This document shows, piece by piece, positions 23,306 to 35,260 of a stretch of 64,000 nucleotides of DNA (within the stretch, counting starts at the first letter, position 1; the number at the start of each line of letters is the position of its first letter). Source of the stretch: Prunus persica (Eukaryota > Streptophyta > Magnoliopsida > Rosales > Rosaceae); NCBI RefSeq assembly GCF_000346465.2, contig NC_034013.1, positions 14,204,486-14,268,485 on the forward strand. The letters are read 5' to 3'. The translations under genes and the position numbers were made by a program. The notes beneath the pieces were generated by a model. The model searched no databases. It saw only the letters and a program-made list of their open reading frames with translations, and had not been told where the DNA came from.

Positions 23306-24060
23306 TTTCTGTGTTGAGCGGAGAAGATGGAGGAGCGAAGGGTTTTAGAAAAGGGGGGTGAGGATAAGGGTGGAGGAGAGGTCCTAGAGGAGTAGAAGGA
23401 AGGGGGTTATTGGGACAGAGAGAGAGAGAGAGAGAAGGAGATTTTCTTTTTTATGGGCACATAAAAGCATGTATGGGCTTTCAGATTTAGAATTATCATA
23501 TAGGAGCCCAAATCTAACTCATGGCTTCATGGAAGTCCAGCCCAACTGCTTTTCTACTTTTACAAATTTTACAATTTAAAAAATAAAATAAAAATCTTTT
23601 TTGGGATCTAATAGCGTCAATAAAATTTTCAGTATTATCATGTGTATATAATTTTTTTGTGCACTTATATTATAATATGTGAGTAATTAGGGTTACACCC
23701 AAACATTCTTTTTGCTTTTATATTATAACACGTGAGTAATTCGGATTACACCTAAACACTCTTCATAACTAATAACATTCACTTCATTTTTAGTGAATAA
23801 AAAGAGATTTAATGGCATATTAAAGGGTATATCTGAGTTGATTTGTTTTAGCAATTCATCTTGCAAGCTATGACTGTATGACTATAGAATGTTTTGGAGC
23901 ATCTAAATGTAACACGAGACCATATCACATGGGATGAGCTGAATTTTATATAATGGATCAGAATATGGAAAGATAAAGCTTATGTAAAATACACGACACT
24001 TAAATTGATTCAAACAAAGTTTAGAGCCCCTCAGGAGGTGCAGACTTGCAGTCGCAAAAC
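23306..24060. other. Intergenic region between the cpRNP gene and the raffinose-synthase pseudogene
   Basis: 23306-23450 is the purine-rich 5' flank of the cpRNP gene, with a (GA)n run at about 23421-23434. The rest is AT-rich, with an imperfect direct repeat containing ATATTATAA around 23670-23760. I see no gene. Confidence 0.5.
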
Positions 24061-24400
24061 TCAATACACAATTTCAGTCTCTCTTACACTGCATTGCCCA
24101 TGAAGTTTAAGTAGCAACAAACCATTATTAGCATTGTAGACTATAAACTCCTCTTTCTTGTCCACCATACAAGACCTTGGTTTTTTGTTGGAGTAGGCTC
24201 CAAATCGACCACATCCTCGGATTCGAACCTTCACGACACATTCGGAAAGTTCATTTTTGCAATGTAGAGATTCAATGGTTCCTCCTGAGTTGTACATATA
24301 CTGGACATCCCCCCAATGCCCTTGCTGCAGCATGGAACTCAGCCGTGTAATGGTCACTCTGAAAATGCAGAAGAAAGACCATTAGGAATTAATTTAGGTG

Positions 24401-24434
<34 letters not shown>

Positions 24435-26622
24435 TTGGATAAGTAAATCAAAGATATGTCAGCAGAATTCATCTTACAAAGAACGTGTCCCAATCTGGAA
24501 CAGCAATCTCTCCCATGAGAAGACTGTTAAAAGCTACAGCAGCAACATGTAGGGTCTGAAATGTTGGCTCCATTTGCATGAAATCCTCTGATATCCTAGT
24601 AGCTGCACCCTGTTTTAGCTGAAAGCAACACAACACAACACAACACAACTCATCTAATTAAAACTGATCAATCACTTTTTCCTTTTTTTTCTTTGTTGAT
24701 GTCAAAGTTTCAACAAATTAACCTGTAAATGTGGTCATTGCTAAGGCTCATGCCCCAAATAAGGTTATTGCGATGGAAGTTTCTTATAACAGATGCCTCA
24801 AGGGCTTCTTGGTACCGCCTCATCAATGCTTCACGGCCTCCATAACAAGAGCCAAGAAGTTCCAGTACATTCTGCACATCCACCTTAACTCCATCTACAT
24901 TGCAACTTGCAAGGTAGCTATGAAGATCGTCATAAAACCTATAAATATTTGAGGGGGCAATCATGCCAATCCCATATTTCTCCATGGGGCCAAGGGTTGT
25001 ACAGATAACGTGACTCACGTTTCCAGGGGACTGAACTATGTGTTTGATCCAGGGGTCGTATTTCCTCATTTCTTCAGATGTTGGAAGTACCCCTCCCCAC
25101 GAACCAATTAAAGCGTGGCACGCATATACTAATCTGCATTTTAACTCATAATCTTTGATTAATCATGTACATTTTTCAAAAATGACTCAAAACAAATGTT
25201 AAAGCAAAGAGTGTACTTCAGTCCATATTCCTCTTCGATGAACTTTACAAACTCACGGAGATTAGCATATGACTTTCCTGACCGGAAGCCCTTGAACTTA
25301 TCATTTTCTTCTATGCTAGTCAATCTGTCCACAGACCTATAAATTGGGAGCAAATGAGATCATCTAACAATTCAACATGGTGCAGAACGTGATCAGAGTC
25401 AGCAAAGAGGTAGAATATGAATTATTTAAAGAAGTCTCACGCGGCACGATAAGATGAATCAGTCTCATCAGCTTCAGCTTCAACTTCCATTACTTTGTTC
25501 TGCCATCCTTCATCAATGATAAGAAATTTTGTGGGGAAGCCTCCTTCTGAAAGACTGGAAAACAAAAACATGATGATATGTACTTAAGTTTTTTTTTTTT
25601 TCTATAACCAAGTTGAACAATCAAAGCTGTCTATTTCATTTGAAACTAATTCACCTTTTAAGCCCCTTCTCAATCCCTTCAGGATCAACTTTATGATAAA
25701 ATGCATCCCAGGTGCTCAACCAAACCAGTCCACATGTGCTGGTATCTGCCATTTCAAGCACAACAGATTTAGCAGGCTATCTGTTTTCCATAGTTTTTCA
25801 TGAAATTGTATGTGTGTGTGTATATATATATATATATATCAATTACCTTCTTGTTTTCTCAGTATCTGGCACATTATAATCACAAATCTCAAATCAATTA
25901 ATTTTGAAAATTTACTAAATATACTTTGTGGAATTCCTAATGAGCTTAAAAGGGTTGTCTCCTAAATTCATAAAAATTGCTTCTGTTACTTGGGAGGTTT
26001 GGACGTTGGGATCTCCTGAGGCATAAATAAACAAACCACAAAACTCAGAAATATTGAATAGAATCAAAAGGCAGAACAAATTAAAACCGCATTGATCAAC
26101 ATCCAAAATAAAGTTGCATAAATTGAACGAACCGCTTTCGATGCAAAATTCAAGCTCATTTACAGTGTTCCCTTGCAAACTAGCCCTGAATGGTCCATCC
26201 AAGACTGATAATAACAGAATGTACAAACTGTTCTCAGTTGTTGGCTCAGATAGCCCATTTTGGACAGTGGATTTTTCTCTTGTTTCCAAGAGGAGCATTT
26301 GAGTTTCTGCTGGAACTTCACAGCCCGAATCTCCGAAACTCGGTATCATCCACCAGAGCTTGAATCTGAAGAGACACATAAAATTATTCTTTAAAAAAAA
26401 AGCAAATGTTTGACATATATATAGCCAACAATACAAAATTTGTTACACATACTCAAGAACCCCAAAAGAGAAGACATGACGAAAGCTAGAGTTTGAAGAA
26501 GCGGCTCCAATGAAAGCAGCCTCATCGGCAGCTGGTGCGACACTTATGTTTCTTGGAACATGAGACAGAACAACATTGTCCCGGACCATGAGGCAGTCAT
26601 CTTTGATGCTTGGGACAATCAT
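24061..26622 (-). pseudogene. Raffinose-synthase-like (galactinol-sucrose galactosyltransferase, GH36) pseudogene
   Basis: Family members move galactose from galactinol to sucrose or act as alkaline alpha-galactosidases. Recognisable pieces run in order on the minus strand: MIVPSIKDDCLMVRDNVVL (from 26622), FKLWWMIPSFGD, WFG..TWDAFY, FLIIDEGWQNKVMEV, the nucleophile motif VDGVKVDVQN, EDFMQMEPTFQTLH and PDWDTFF, TAEFHAAARALGGCPVYV, and the C-terminal MYNSGGTIES. Lesions: at about 25712-25720 the catalytic-region codons for WFGWCTW are broken by a stop and a lost base; the exon before it reads a stop; the acid/base region reads GMSLSN instead of CMSHN. At about 24295, CPVYV jumps to MYNSGG, removing roughly 200 codons. 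Not expected to encode an enzyme. Confidence 0.88.
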
Positions 26623-26866
26623 CTTTGCTATAGTCGCTTCACAAACTTCAACTTTTCAATTATATATCATGGATGATCTAGCAAGCTAGGGGGTTTTATA
26701 CATCCATATATGAAGAACATGAGCTCATATCAGATGACGTTGCAGCGCACCGAAACAAAGACCAGAAAATTCTGAGACCGTCACACCGACCGAGTTTCAT
26801 GGTGACATGTCTCTTGTATATTAAGTGCACCTATATATATATAGTCTAATTCTACAAAGAGCTTCC

Positions 26867-27578
26867 ATTGAGGGATCCCTCAAATAAGCTTATTTGAGGG
26901 ACACCCCTTGTAGGGCCCACTCCAGATTGTATTTCACTAATCCAAACCGTCTACTTTGTAGATACTCATTCAAAGATCATCTATACAAAAAATCACTTGA
27001 ATCCGATATCATTTGATCATTCAATTGAGTTCTTGAAATTTTGGTACTTTCTTGAAGCACCGTGTTCATTGATTTTGTAGGACACAATTAGATATCGAAA
27101 CGGTTTCCGATTTGTCTAATTTTTTGTAAGGATGATCTATGAATGAAGACCTAAAAAATAGATTGTTTGGATCGTTGAAAAAAAATTTATAGGGTACCTT
27201 AAAGGGCGTCCCTCAAATAAAATTATTTGAGGGATCCCTCAATAGAAGGGGACTGTTAATTCTATTGAGGGATCTTTATTTGAGGGACATTTGGGGTCCC
27301 TTATGAATTTTTTTAAACAATTTAAATCATTTATGTTTTAAGTTTACATTTATAGATGATTTTTGCAAAAAATTAGACAAATTAGAGACCGTTTTGATAT
27401 CCAGTTGTGTCCTACAAAATCAATAAATACTGTGCTTTATGAGAGTACTAAAATTTCAATAATTCAATTAAGTGGTTAAATGATATCGGATTGAAGTGAT
27501 TTTTTGTAGAGATGATCTTTGAATGAGTATCTACAAAATAAACGGTTTAAATTAGTGAAATACAATACGGAGTGGGCC
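26867..27578. mobile_element. Two inverted copies of a MITE forming a fold-back structure
   Basis: Unit 1 (26867-27243) has near-perfect 36-bp terminal inverted repeats starting ATTGAGGGATCCCTCAAATA; the repeats are themselves partly palindromic (GAGGGATCCCTC, AAATAAGCTTATTT). Unit 2 (27264-27578) is an inverted relative of unit 1. It keeps one end (ATTGAGGGATCTTTATTTGA) but ends at GAGTGGGCC without its second terminal repeat. The two units would pair over about 300 bp with scattered mismatches. Confidence 0.8.
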
Positions 27579-27898
27579 TATATAACACAATTTCAAGCAA
27601 ATTAATGCTGTGAAATTGAACCAAATTTTGTTTTCTTCTTTCAAATTCTCTCATATGAGGTGGCCCAACTTGACGAAATTGTGGGGTGAGCTTACCTCAA
27701 TGGACCTACTATGGCCACGGCAGGTTTATATTTTTCTTGTTAGGGCCTAAATTGAACTACTAAAAATCAAAAAGAAAAATATAAACCTTTCATTTGAGTC
27801 AACAAGGTCTAGTCTAGTGAAAAATGACATTAACTTCTCTGGTATGCCATGTGCATAATAAATTCTTTCAATTTTCTAGGGTGAATGACTGAGTCTGG

Positions 27899-28490
27899 TG
27901 TTGGAGCAGGATTCCTTTCAAGAAAAAATACCTATACAGGTTCTTGACTGAAGTCCGCACGCTTCCTTGGTCGAAACAGAACTCCGGATTTTGTTCCCGA
28001 GGTCAAATGATGGAAAGGGGATGAGTACCTGCAAAAGTCACTCCAACTCTCAAGTCAGTATTTGCGTAGCGTACTCTTAGTGTTTAATTGAATTTCTCGT
28101 ACCTTGGCTGGAGATCTAGCCGGGTTTTTATAGCGCTTCGAGTTCTTGGGTTTGGCCATGCTTCCCTAGCTTTGTACATCCCGTCTCCCACTTCATGGTA
28201 GTGGGATCAGATGAGTTGTAGTGGGATCAGATGAGTGATTTGCATCTCCCTCGCTCTGCACTTCTCTAGTGGGAGGGAAGCTCGATCATCCCACGTCTTT
28301 TGGTTGTAGCATATGGGTTAAGCCATGACTCGATCATCCCACGTCTTTTGGTTGTGGCATATGAATTAAGCCATGATAAATGAGATTTGGTCCCCACATC
28401 TGGCCAGCATCATATGAACTTTACTGGTTTATCATGTCTTCCACGACATGGCGGGGCAAACTGATAAAGCAAGTGCCACATTATCCCAGA
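27899..28490 (-). mobile_element. Probable solo LTR or LTR remnant
   Basis: On the minus strand this stretch has LTR-like architecture: a TATA motif in TATAAAAACCCGGC (about 28115-28130), a downstream leader with GACTTGAGAGTTGGAGTGAC and a tail ending CCAACA at 27899. The layout resembles plant Gypsy LTRs. The left boundary is fairly clear; the right boundary is uncertain and no target duplication was identified. Confidence 0.4.
28281..28376. repeat. 48-bp tandem duplication
   Basis: 28281-28328 and 28329-28376 are adjacent copies starting CTCGATCATCCCACGTCTTT and ending TTAAGCCATGA, with a few substitutions. A shorter direct repeat (AGTGGGATCAGATGAGT twice) lies at about 28200-28236. Confidence 0.8.
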
Positions 28491-29141
28491 TTAAGGATTT
28501 TGATTTAATAACTTGAAATTGAATCATTCGAAATTTTCTGGTGCCTGTCATATCTTCCATCAAATTGAATCCTGCGGTTTAGGAAGTGACCTTTGTCACA
28601 ATTAAGGTCTTTGATATAATGTTTTGAACATAATGGTGGGGTGTCAACTTTCATTTCACTCATTGTCTTAATCATAATTATGATAATCAACCATAACATC
28701 ATAGACTGCAGGCCAGTTTTCTACAGCTGAGGGAGAACTTGGATGAATGGTTGCTTTAGCTCTTGTGCATTTTGGAAAAGTTTCCAACTTGAAATTGATG
28801 TCAAGTTAAAATTTATAAATTGGTGCCTCTTGATGAGGATTGAGTACATATTACATATATTTCACATAGAACATTTTGCAGCACAGTGGCTGTGTAGTCA
28901 ACGATATGGGGTCCACTCCATGCAATAAAAAGGATCATGATCAAGACAATGTGGTTACGTAAGTAACATTTCTGTCCTTAATGCATGAATTGTCTTTCTA
29001 CATATATTTTGGTGGGAAATGGTCATGTGGGGATAAATTTGGATCTTGACTTTTAAGCACTATGGCTTTACATGGATCTTTATAATAAGAAGCTTTGTCT
29101 TGCTTACTTGCTTGTGAGGTTTAAGATTCTTTGTAGCTGCA

Positions 29142-31816
29142 ATGGAAGGAGAAGATATCACAACAAACAACAAAGAAGCTTTGAGCATTGAACAAGGCCA
29201 ATTAAGGGGTGACCAAGATCAAGAATTTTCCCTCCCCTCTGCTCATACAATTGGCCATGGTATGTTCAATTGTGTTAGTAAAATTTTAGGAGGTGTGAGA
29301 TGAGTATTTGTGATGCTCTGATACCGTTGTTGGTTTATGTGATAAAATGGTTTAGGACAATAGGACAATAGTTGAAACAAAGTGATTTTATTATATTTGG
29401 AGGAGAATAATACACAGCATATGTAGGCTAATTGGCCTCAGTTTTTTTTTTCTTTTTTTTTTGGCTTATTGGCCATCACACTTTCTTAGATTAGTTTGGG
29501 CTATTTGGCCCTTCACTTAGATTGGTGAGCTTATTGGCTCTCCTTTAGTTTGGGAGTTCTTTTCGTTGGACTCCCTCCATATGATTTGGATTGGGTAGCT
29601 TTTTTGCACCACCTTGTATGATCACATGTATGTGTATGTCTATTTATAGACAGGATCCACCGCCATACCTTGGTCCACCGACTTAGGAAGATTAACCCCA
29701 GCCACATATGTGTGGCTTTCTCTAGATAATTCTCCAACGTTGCATGTAGTTGCCGACTTCCCATCAAGCTTATAGCACTTTCTTCAAGCTTCTAGATTTT
29801 TCTATACAAATGTGTATTAATTTTAACAAATTGTTTCAAGTCTTCTGAAGTACTCTGCTTTTTGTTGTTCTTCATATCTGGGTTTTTGCTAAAACCAGGT
29901 TCTAAAAGAAGCAAGAAAGTCATTTCTGTGTTTTCAAGGCATTAATTTCTTATATGGGATTGTTGAATTATGCTCTTTAAAGTGAATGACAAAATCCTAC
30001 AGATTCATGGCAACAAGTTGGGTTGATGCTGGTGACAAGCTTCAATTGTGGTTACATATTGAGCTTTTCAAATCTTATGTTGGTGCCTTTGGGATGGACA
30101 TGGGGGATCATATGCCTGCTGGTTGTGGGGTTCTATACTGCCTATGCCAACTGGCTTTTGGCTGCTTTTCACTTCATCAATGGCCAAAGGTTCATCAGAT
30201 ACAGAGATCTCATGGGACTTTTGTTTGGTCAGTTTCATTTGCAACATATTTAACCAACAATGATTGACTTATAGAGGAAACTGATAGTGTTTTTTCTTGT
30301 TTTTGCACTGTCTTATATTTCAAAGGTAGAGAAATGTATTACATCACATGGGTTTCCCAGTTCTTGACCCTTCTTCTTGGAAATATGGGTTTCATTCTAC
30401 TTGGAGGAAGGGCACTCAAGGTAATTAGTATTGGTATTACTAATTAACTCTAACACTCTATTAATTATATGCTTTCTGCAATGAGAATTATAAGTTGGCT
30501 GAAGTTCAAAGGACATGCAAACAAACAGGAGATTAACTCAGAATTCAGTGATTCTCCCCTGAGGCTCCAATACTTTATCGTTGTCACTGGAGCGACCTAC
30601 TTCATCTATTCATTTCTAATTCCAACAATCTCTGCAATGAGAAGGTGGCTCGGACCCTCTACCGTTCTCACTTTCGCTTACATTGTCATACTCTTGGTGG
30701 TAGCAGTTAAAGATGGTACAAAATCCTTTTTCTTTCAACTTCTTTAATTTATAAACCTCTCCTAATTTCAGAATCATATCCCATATATAATTTCCAATGC
30801 TTACCATTCATGCAATGATTCTTGTGAAGGGAAAGCTAACACAAAGAGAGATTATGCAATCCATGGAAACAAAGCAGGCAGAGTGTTGAATGCCTTTGGT
30901 GCAATTTCAGCTATAATTGTGTGCAACACCTCCGGCCTGCTACTAGAGATACAGGTAGAATCACTAGAAATATACCCCAAAAGAAAAAGTTTAAAATTCT
31001 GATATTTCGTGCTTTTTGTCTGTGAAGTCAACTCTGCGCAAGCCTGCAGTTTCAAATATGAGGAAAGCTTTATATCTGCAGTTTAGTGTGGGGCTGGTGT
31101 TCTACTATGGAGTCAGCATGGTGGGATACTGGGCTTATGGCTCAACTGTCTCTGAATACCTTCCTGGAGAGCTAAGCGGTCCTAAATCGGTTAAGGTCCT
31201 CATAAACGCCGCCGTTTTCCTGCAATCCATAGTCTCTCAACATGTAAGCCATGATGATGATGGTACACTAAAATCATAGTGACTGTATATTTGATTTTTC
31301 ATGCAGAGGCTTATATTTTTCAACTGAACTTTCCATCTTTTTTTGCGTCAACAGATGTTTGCTGCACCAATTCATGAGACCCTTGATACCAAGTTCCTCA
31401 AACTTGAAACCGGCATGAACACGAAAGAAAACATGAAGAGGAGATTCTACATGCGAGCCCTTCTTTTCACGGTGAATTCATTTGTGACAGCAGCTTTTCC
31501 TTTCATGGGGAACTTTGTGAACTTGTTTGGATCATTCACACTTGTTCCTCTAACTTTCGTGTTCCCAAGCATGATTTTCATCAAGGTAATATTGCTATAC
31601 CGCACCACAATCAGGACAAAGTACAAGCTAACTTGCTATCTTATTGGCTTTCTTCTTTTCTCACAGGTGAAAGGAAAGACAGCTAGACTAGAGAAGAATT
31701 TATGGCATTGGTTCAACATTGTAATTTTCTCTCTCCTTGCTGTTGTGACCACAATTTCTGCTGTTCGATTGATCGTCAACAATGTTCAGAAATATCATTT
31801 CTTTGCGGATACATGA
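29142..31816 (+). CDS. Proline-transporter-like amino acid permease (AAAP family), intact copy
   Basis: AAAP permeases of the ProT/GAT group are proton-coupled plasma-membrane importers of proline, betaine or GABA. Eight exons: 29142-29259, 30003-30227, 30326-30420, 30529-30715, 30830-30954, 31028-31243, 31355-31585 and 31667-31816, in one frame of 448 aa, close to Arabidopsis relatives. Landmarks are DSWQQVGLMLVTSFNCGYIL (TM1), SNLMLVPLGWTWGI, FINGQRFIRYRDLMG, FILLGGRAL, GYWAYGSTV, MFAAPIHETLDTK, FMGNFVNLFGSF and the C-terminal HFFADT. It is most like plant proline transporter 1. Intron 1 carries an LTR-type insertion, absent from the downstream paralogue. The 3' end including the stop codon is part of a tandem repeat. 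Confidence 0.9.
29273..29828 (-). mobile_element. LTR-retrotransposon derivative in intron 1 of the permease gene
   Basis: The 556-bp insert starts TGTTAG and ends TTAACA, flanked by perfect AATTG duplications (29268-29272 and 29829-29833). The paralogue intron 1 shares GTATGTTCAATT up to this point and then lacks the insert. Read on the minus strand it has a TATA motif (CTATAAATAGAC), an internal ACCAACA end and then GGTATCAGAGC, the usual copia primer-binding-site sequence for initiator tRNA-Met, about 50 bp before the far end. It looks like one LTR plus a scrap of internal sequence. Confidence 0.75.
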
Positions 31817-31957
31817 AGACATGTAAATTATTACAGGCATTTTACATTTCAAAAATATTCATCTATAGTAAATTATTGTAGATACATGATGAAGACATGT
31901 AAATTATTGCAGATACATAAAAACATGTAAATTATTACAGATACATGAAGACTTGGG
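31808..31957 (+). repeat. Tandem repeat spanning the permease stop codon
   Basis: A unit of about 28 bp (GATACATGAAGACATGTAAA followed by TTATTACA) occurs at 31808, 31881, 31912 and in part at 31940. The first copy contains the last codons and the stop; the others lie in the 3' UTR. The downstream pseudogene has only one comparable unit. Confidence 0.75.
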
Positions 31958-32420
31958 AGCTTACATCTAAAGTAACCAAAGGAAAATATTAGTTCTGTCA
32001 TCATGCCTTACAATAGAAAAATATTCATGCAATGCCGACGTGGTGTATCGAGTACACACAATAATTTTTTCTTCAGATGGTCATACACCATGGGCTATTT
32101 AAGCAGACACTTGTAGCACATCCATCATAAATAGGCAGCCAATTGATTCTATTAGGACCATGGTCAAGATCTCAGTTGAACTTGACATTTCTGTCTTTCA
32201 TGCATGGATTGTCTTTGCATGTGTGGTTATGGCCGGAGACTCCGGTAGACTGTAGTAATATGTATAGCTCCCCGTAATTCAAGTGCCTTTCTGCATATAT
32301 TGAAGCGGGAATGTGCATATATTGAAAAAGTTGTTGTCAATCTCTGATTTTCATTAACAAAAGAGAAGAAAAAGATCATAACCCATTTTAGATTTTCTTT
32401 TTAATATATAAGATCTCGTA

Positions 32421-34531
32421 TGAAAGGAAGGAGAAGGTAAGAAAGAAGCCTGGAGCACAGAACAAGGCCAAATAAAGGGTGACCAAGATCATGAATTTTC
32501 CCTCCCATCTGCTCATACCATTGGCCATGGTATGTTCAATTCATAAGTTTCCATTATCAAATCACCCAAAAGTTCCCAAAAATACTCTCTTTCAGATTCA
32601 TGGCAACAAGTTGGCTTCATGCTGGCAACAAGCTTCAATTGTGGATACATTTTGAGCTTCTCAAATCTTATGTTGGTACCATTGGGCTGGACATGGGGTG
32701 TCGTATGCATGGTGGTTGTAGGGTTCTATTCTCTCTATGTTAACTGGCTTTTGGCTGCTTTTCACTTCATCAATGGCCAGAGGTTCAGAGGTTCATCAGA
32801 TACAGAGATCTCATGGGATATTTATCCGGTGTGTACATCGCATAAGATACCATAAAATGCTTGAGTACAAATTATATGATTTGTGTTTTTAATTTAAATT
32901 TATGTTTGGCCCTGTGTTTTTAAGGCAGAAAAATGTGCTACTTCACTTGGGTTTTACAATTTGTGACCCTTCTTCTAGGAAATATGGGTTTCATTCTCCT
33001 TGGTGGAAGAGCACTGAAGGTATGCTCTAACTCAATATGCTGAGTATGTGTTTCTGCAATTAGAGCATTGAAGTGGTGGTGGATATTCAAAGGATATGTT
33101 TCTCTGCAAACAGGAAATCAACTCAGAATTCAGTCACTCTCCATTGAGGCTCCAGTGGTTCATCGCTATCACCGGAGTGACGTTCTTCATATTTGCTTTT
33201 TTTATTCCAACAATTTCTGCAATGAGAGGTTGGCTGGAAGCCTCTACCATCGTCATCTTCGCTTACATTGTCACACTCTTGGTGGTGGTGGTTAAAGATG
33301 GTACACAGAAAACCTCTGTTTTCCCATTTCTTTTATTTCCAACCCTCTCATAATTTCATGTCCAATAATACTGTAATAGCACAATATACATGAATTTTAC
33401 AATGCTTACTAACACATGCAATTCTTCTTCTGAAGGGAAGACTAACAAACAGAAAGATTATGCAATCCACGGAAACAAAGTAGACAGGTTGTTCAATGCC
33501 TTCGATGCAATTTCAGCTATAATCGTATCCAGCAACTCCGGCTAGCTACCGGCAATACAGGTTCATACCTCTAGAATAGATTCTGTGAGAAACTAATGGT
33601 GCAAAAAACAGTAAAGATTCTAATTCTGATGTTTTTATCTTTTTGGAATATGAAGTCAACTCTGCGGAAGCCAGCAGTCACAAATATGAGGAAAGCATTA
33701 AATGCGCAGTTTAGTGGGGGTATCTTATTTTACCATGCAGTCCCCATGATGGGATACTGGGCTTATGGCTTGAAAGTACCTGAAAACCTTCCTAATGAGC
33801 TAAATGGTCCTAAATGGGCTAAGGTTCTTATAAATGCTGCTGTCTTTCTACAATCCATAGTCTCCCAACATGTAAGCGATATACTGATGATGAATGTGTA
33901 ATTATTATTAAGGTTCTTTTCATTCTTCCCACCATGCATGTTCGCTTCTGTTCTCATACATATCACTGCAGAAGACTTACTCTTCAACTGGACTTCAGTT
34001 TTTTTACCTCAACAGATGTTGTTGCACCAATTCACGAGGCCCTTGATACCAAGTTCTTCAAACTCGATAAGTCCACGAACTCGAAAGAAAATTTGAAGCG
34101 CAGATTCTTCCTACGAGCCTTCTTCTTCATAGCAAACACATTTGTGACCTTAGCTATTCCTTTCATGGGGGACTTCGTGAACTTGTTTGGATCGTTTTCA
34201 CTCGTTCCTCTGACTTTTGTGTTCCTAAGCATGATTTTCATCAAGGTAACTTTGCTATACTGTGCTCTTCCTTTCTCACCTCACACTCCACCCCCCACCA
34301 AAAGATACTGCATCATAATCAGGACAAAATAAAAGATTATAAAACCTAAGTTGCTATATTTTTGGCTTTCTTTTCTCACAGATCAAGGGAAAGACAGCTA
34401 GACCAGAGAAGAATTTATGGCATTGGTTCAACATTATTATTTTTTCTCTCCTTGCGGTTGTAACCACAATTGCTGCAGTTCGCTTGATACTCAACAATGT
34501 TCAGAAATATAATTTCTTTGCAGATAGATAA
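32421..34531 (+). pseudogene. Proline-transporter-like permease, inactivated tandem copy
   Basis: All eight exons of the upstream paralogue can be traced, including WQQVGFMLATSFNCGYILSF, EINSEFSHSPLRLQWF, STLRKPAVTNMRKAL and GKTARPEKNLWHW. Four lesions are visible. The start codon is AAG at 32424-32426 with an in-frame TGA just before it. An 8-bp duplication (AGAGGTTC twice, about 32779-32795) shifts the frame in exon 2. A TAG interrupts exon 5 at 33543-33545 after SNSG. One base is missing near 34018-34022 at the start of exon 7. Splice sites are mostly conserved, so it could still be transcribed, but no full-length transporter is possible. Confidence 0.9.
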
Positions 34532-35260
34532 AGACATGTAAATTATCACAGATAATAATCATTTGATACCATTCAAAAGATACAGTGCACAACAGAAGAA
34601 GACTGATTGCAGCAAGTTCCTTATTCTGGAAAACAATTTGCAAGTAATTAATACTGTACATTGTCCACTACTTTTCTATTCCCTGCAATGATGAGTTTCC
34701 ATACACAATTCTCTGAGTTCAGATCCCATACCAGAACACGTCACTTTTAGACTTGGTAGCTGGCTGACATGTTCCCAGAAGTGATAGAAATACGTTTCCT
34801 TGGTAGCTGCTCTTGGTTACCATGTGTAAGCGGGCCTATCCTGGGGTAAGGGGACAAGGGGACAACATAGGGTGCTCACCAGTCAGGGTATCTGCTCTTC
34901 CTTACCTGTAAGCATACAAGTATCAAGAGGATTAATGCCTTGATGAATGGAAGCTTAAGCATGACTGAGGAGAACAAAGTCTGCCAGGATTTTGTTGAAT
35001 AGCGAGGAGTTCCAGCACTGAATTGTCTGTAACTGGCAGCACAATGTTTAGTTATTGTTGCATTCCTTTTAAACTCTTCTGTTCATCTTGGGGCTGGGAA
35101 TTCACAACCATCTCAGACCACATACTGACCAAGTTATAAGAATGAAACCTACATAACCTCATTGAATTGACAACTTAAACCCAGTCTTGCACTAGCAACA
35201 GAAAGTGTGCATTATAATTCAATGAGAACAGCATGGCAGAATTCTACCAGGGAATTCCGT
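34532..35260. other. Region between the permease pseudogene and the PPR gene
   Basis: No gene recognised. Part of it is probably the 3' UTR of the PPR gene on the minus strand. Confidence 0.5.
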
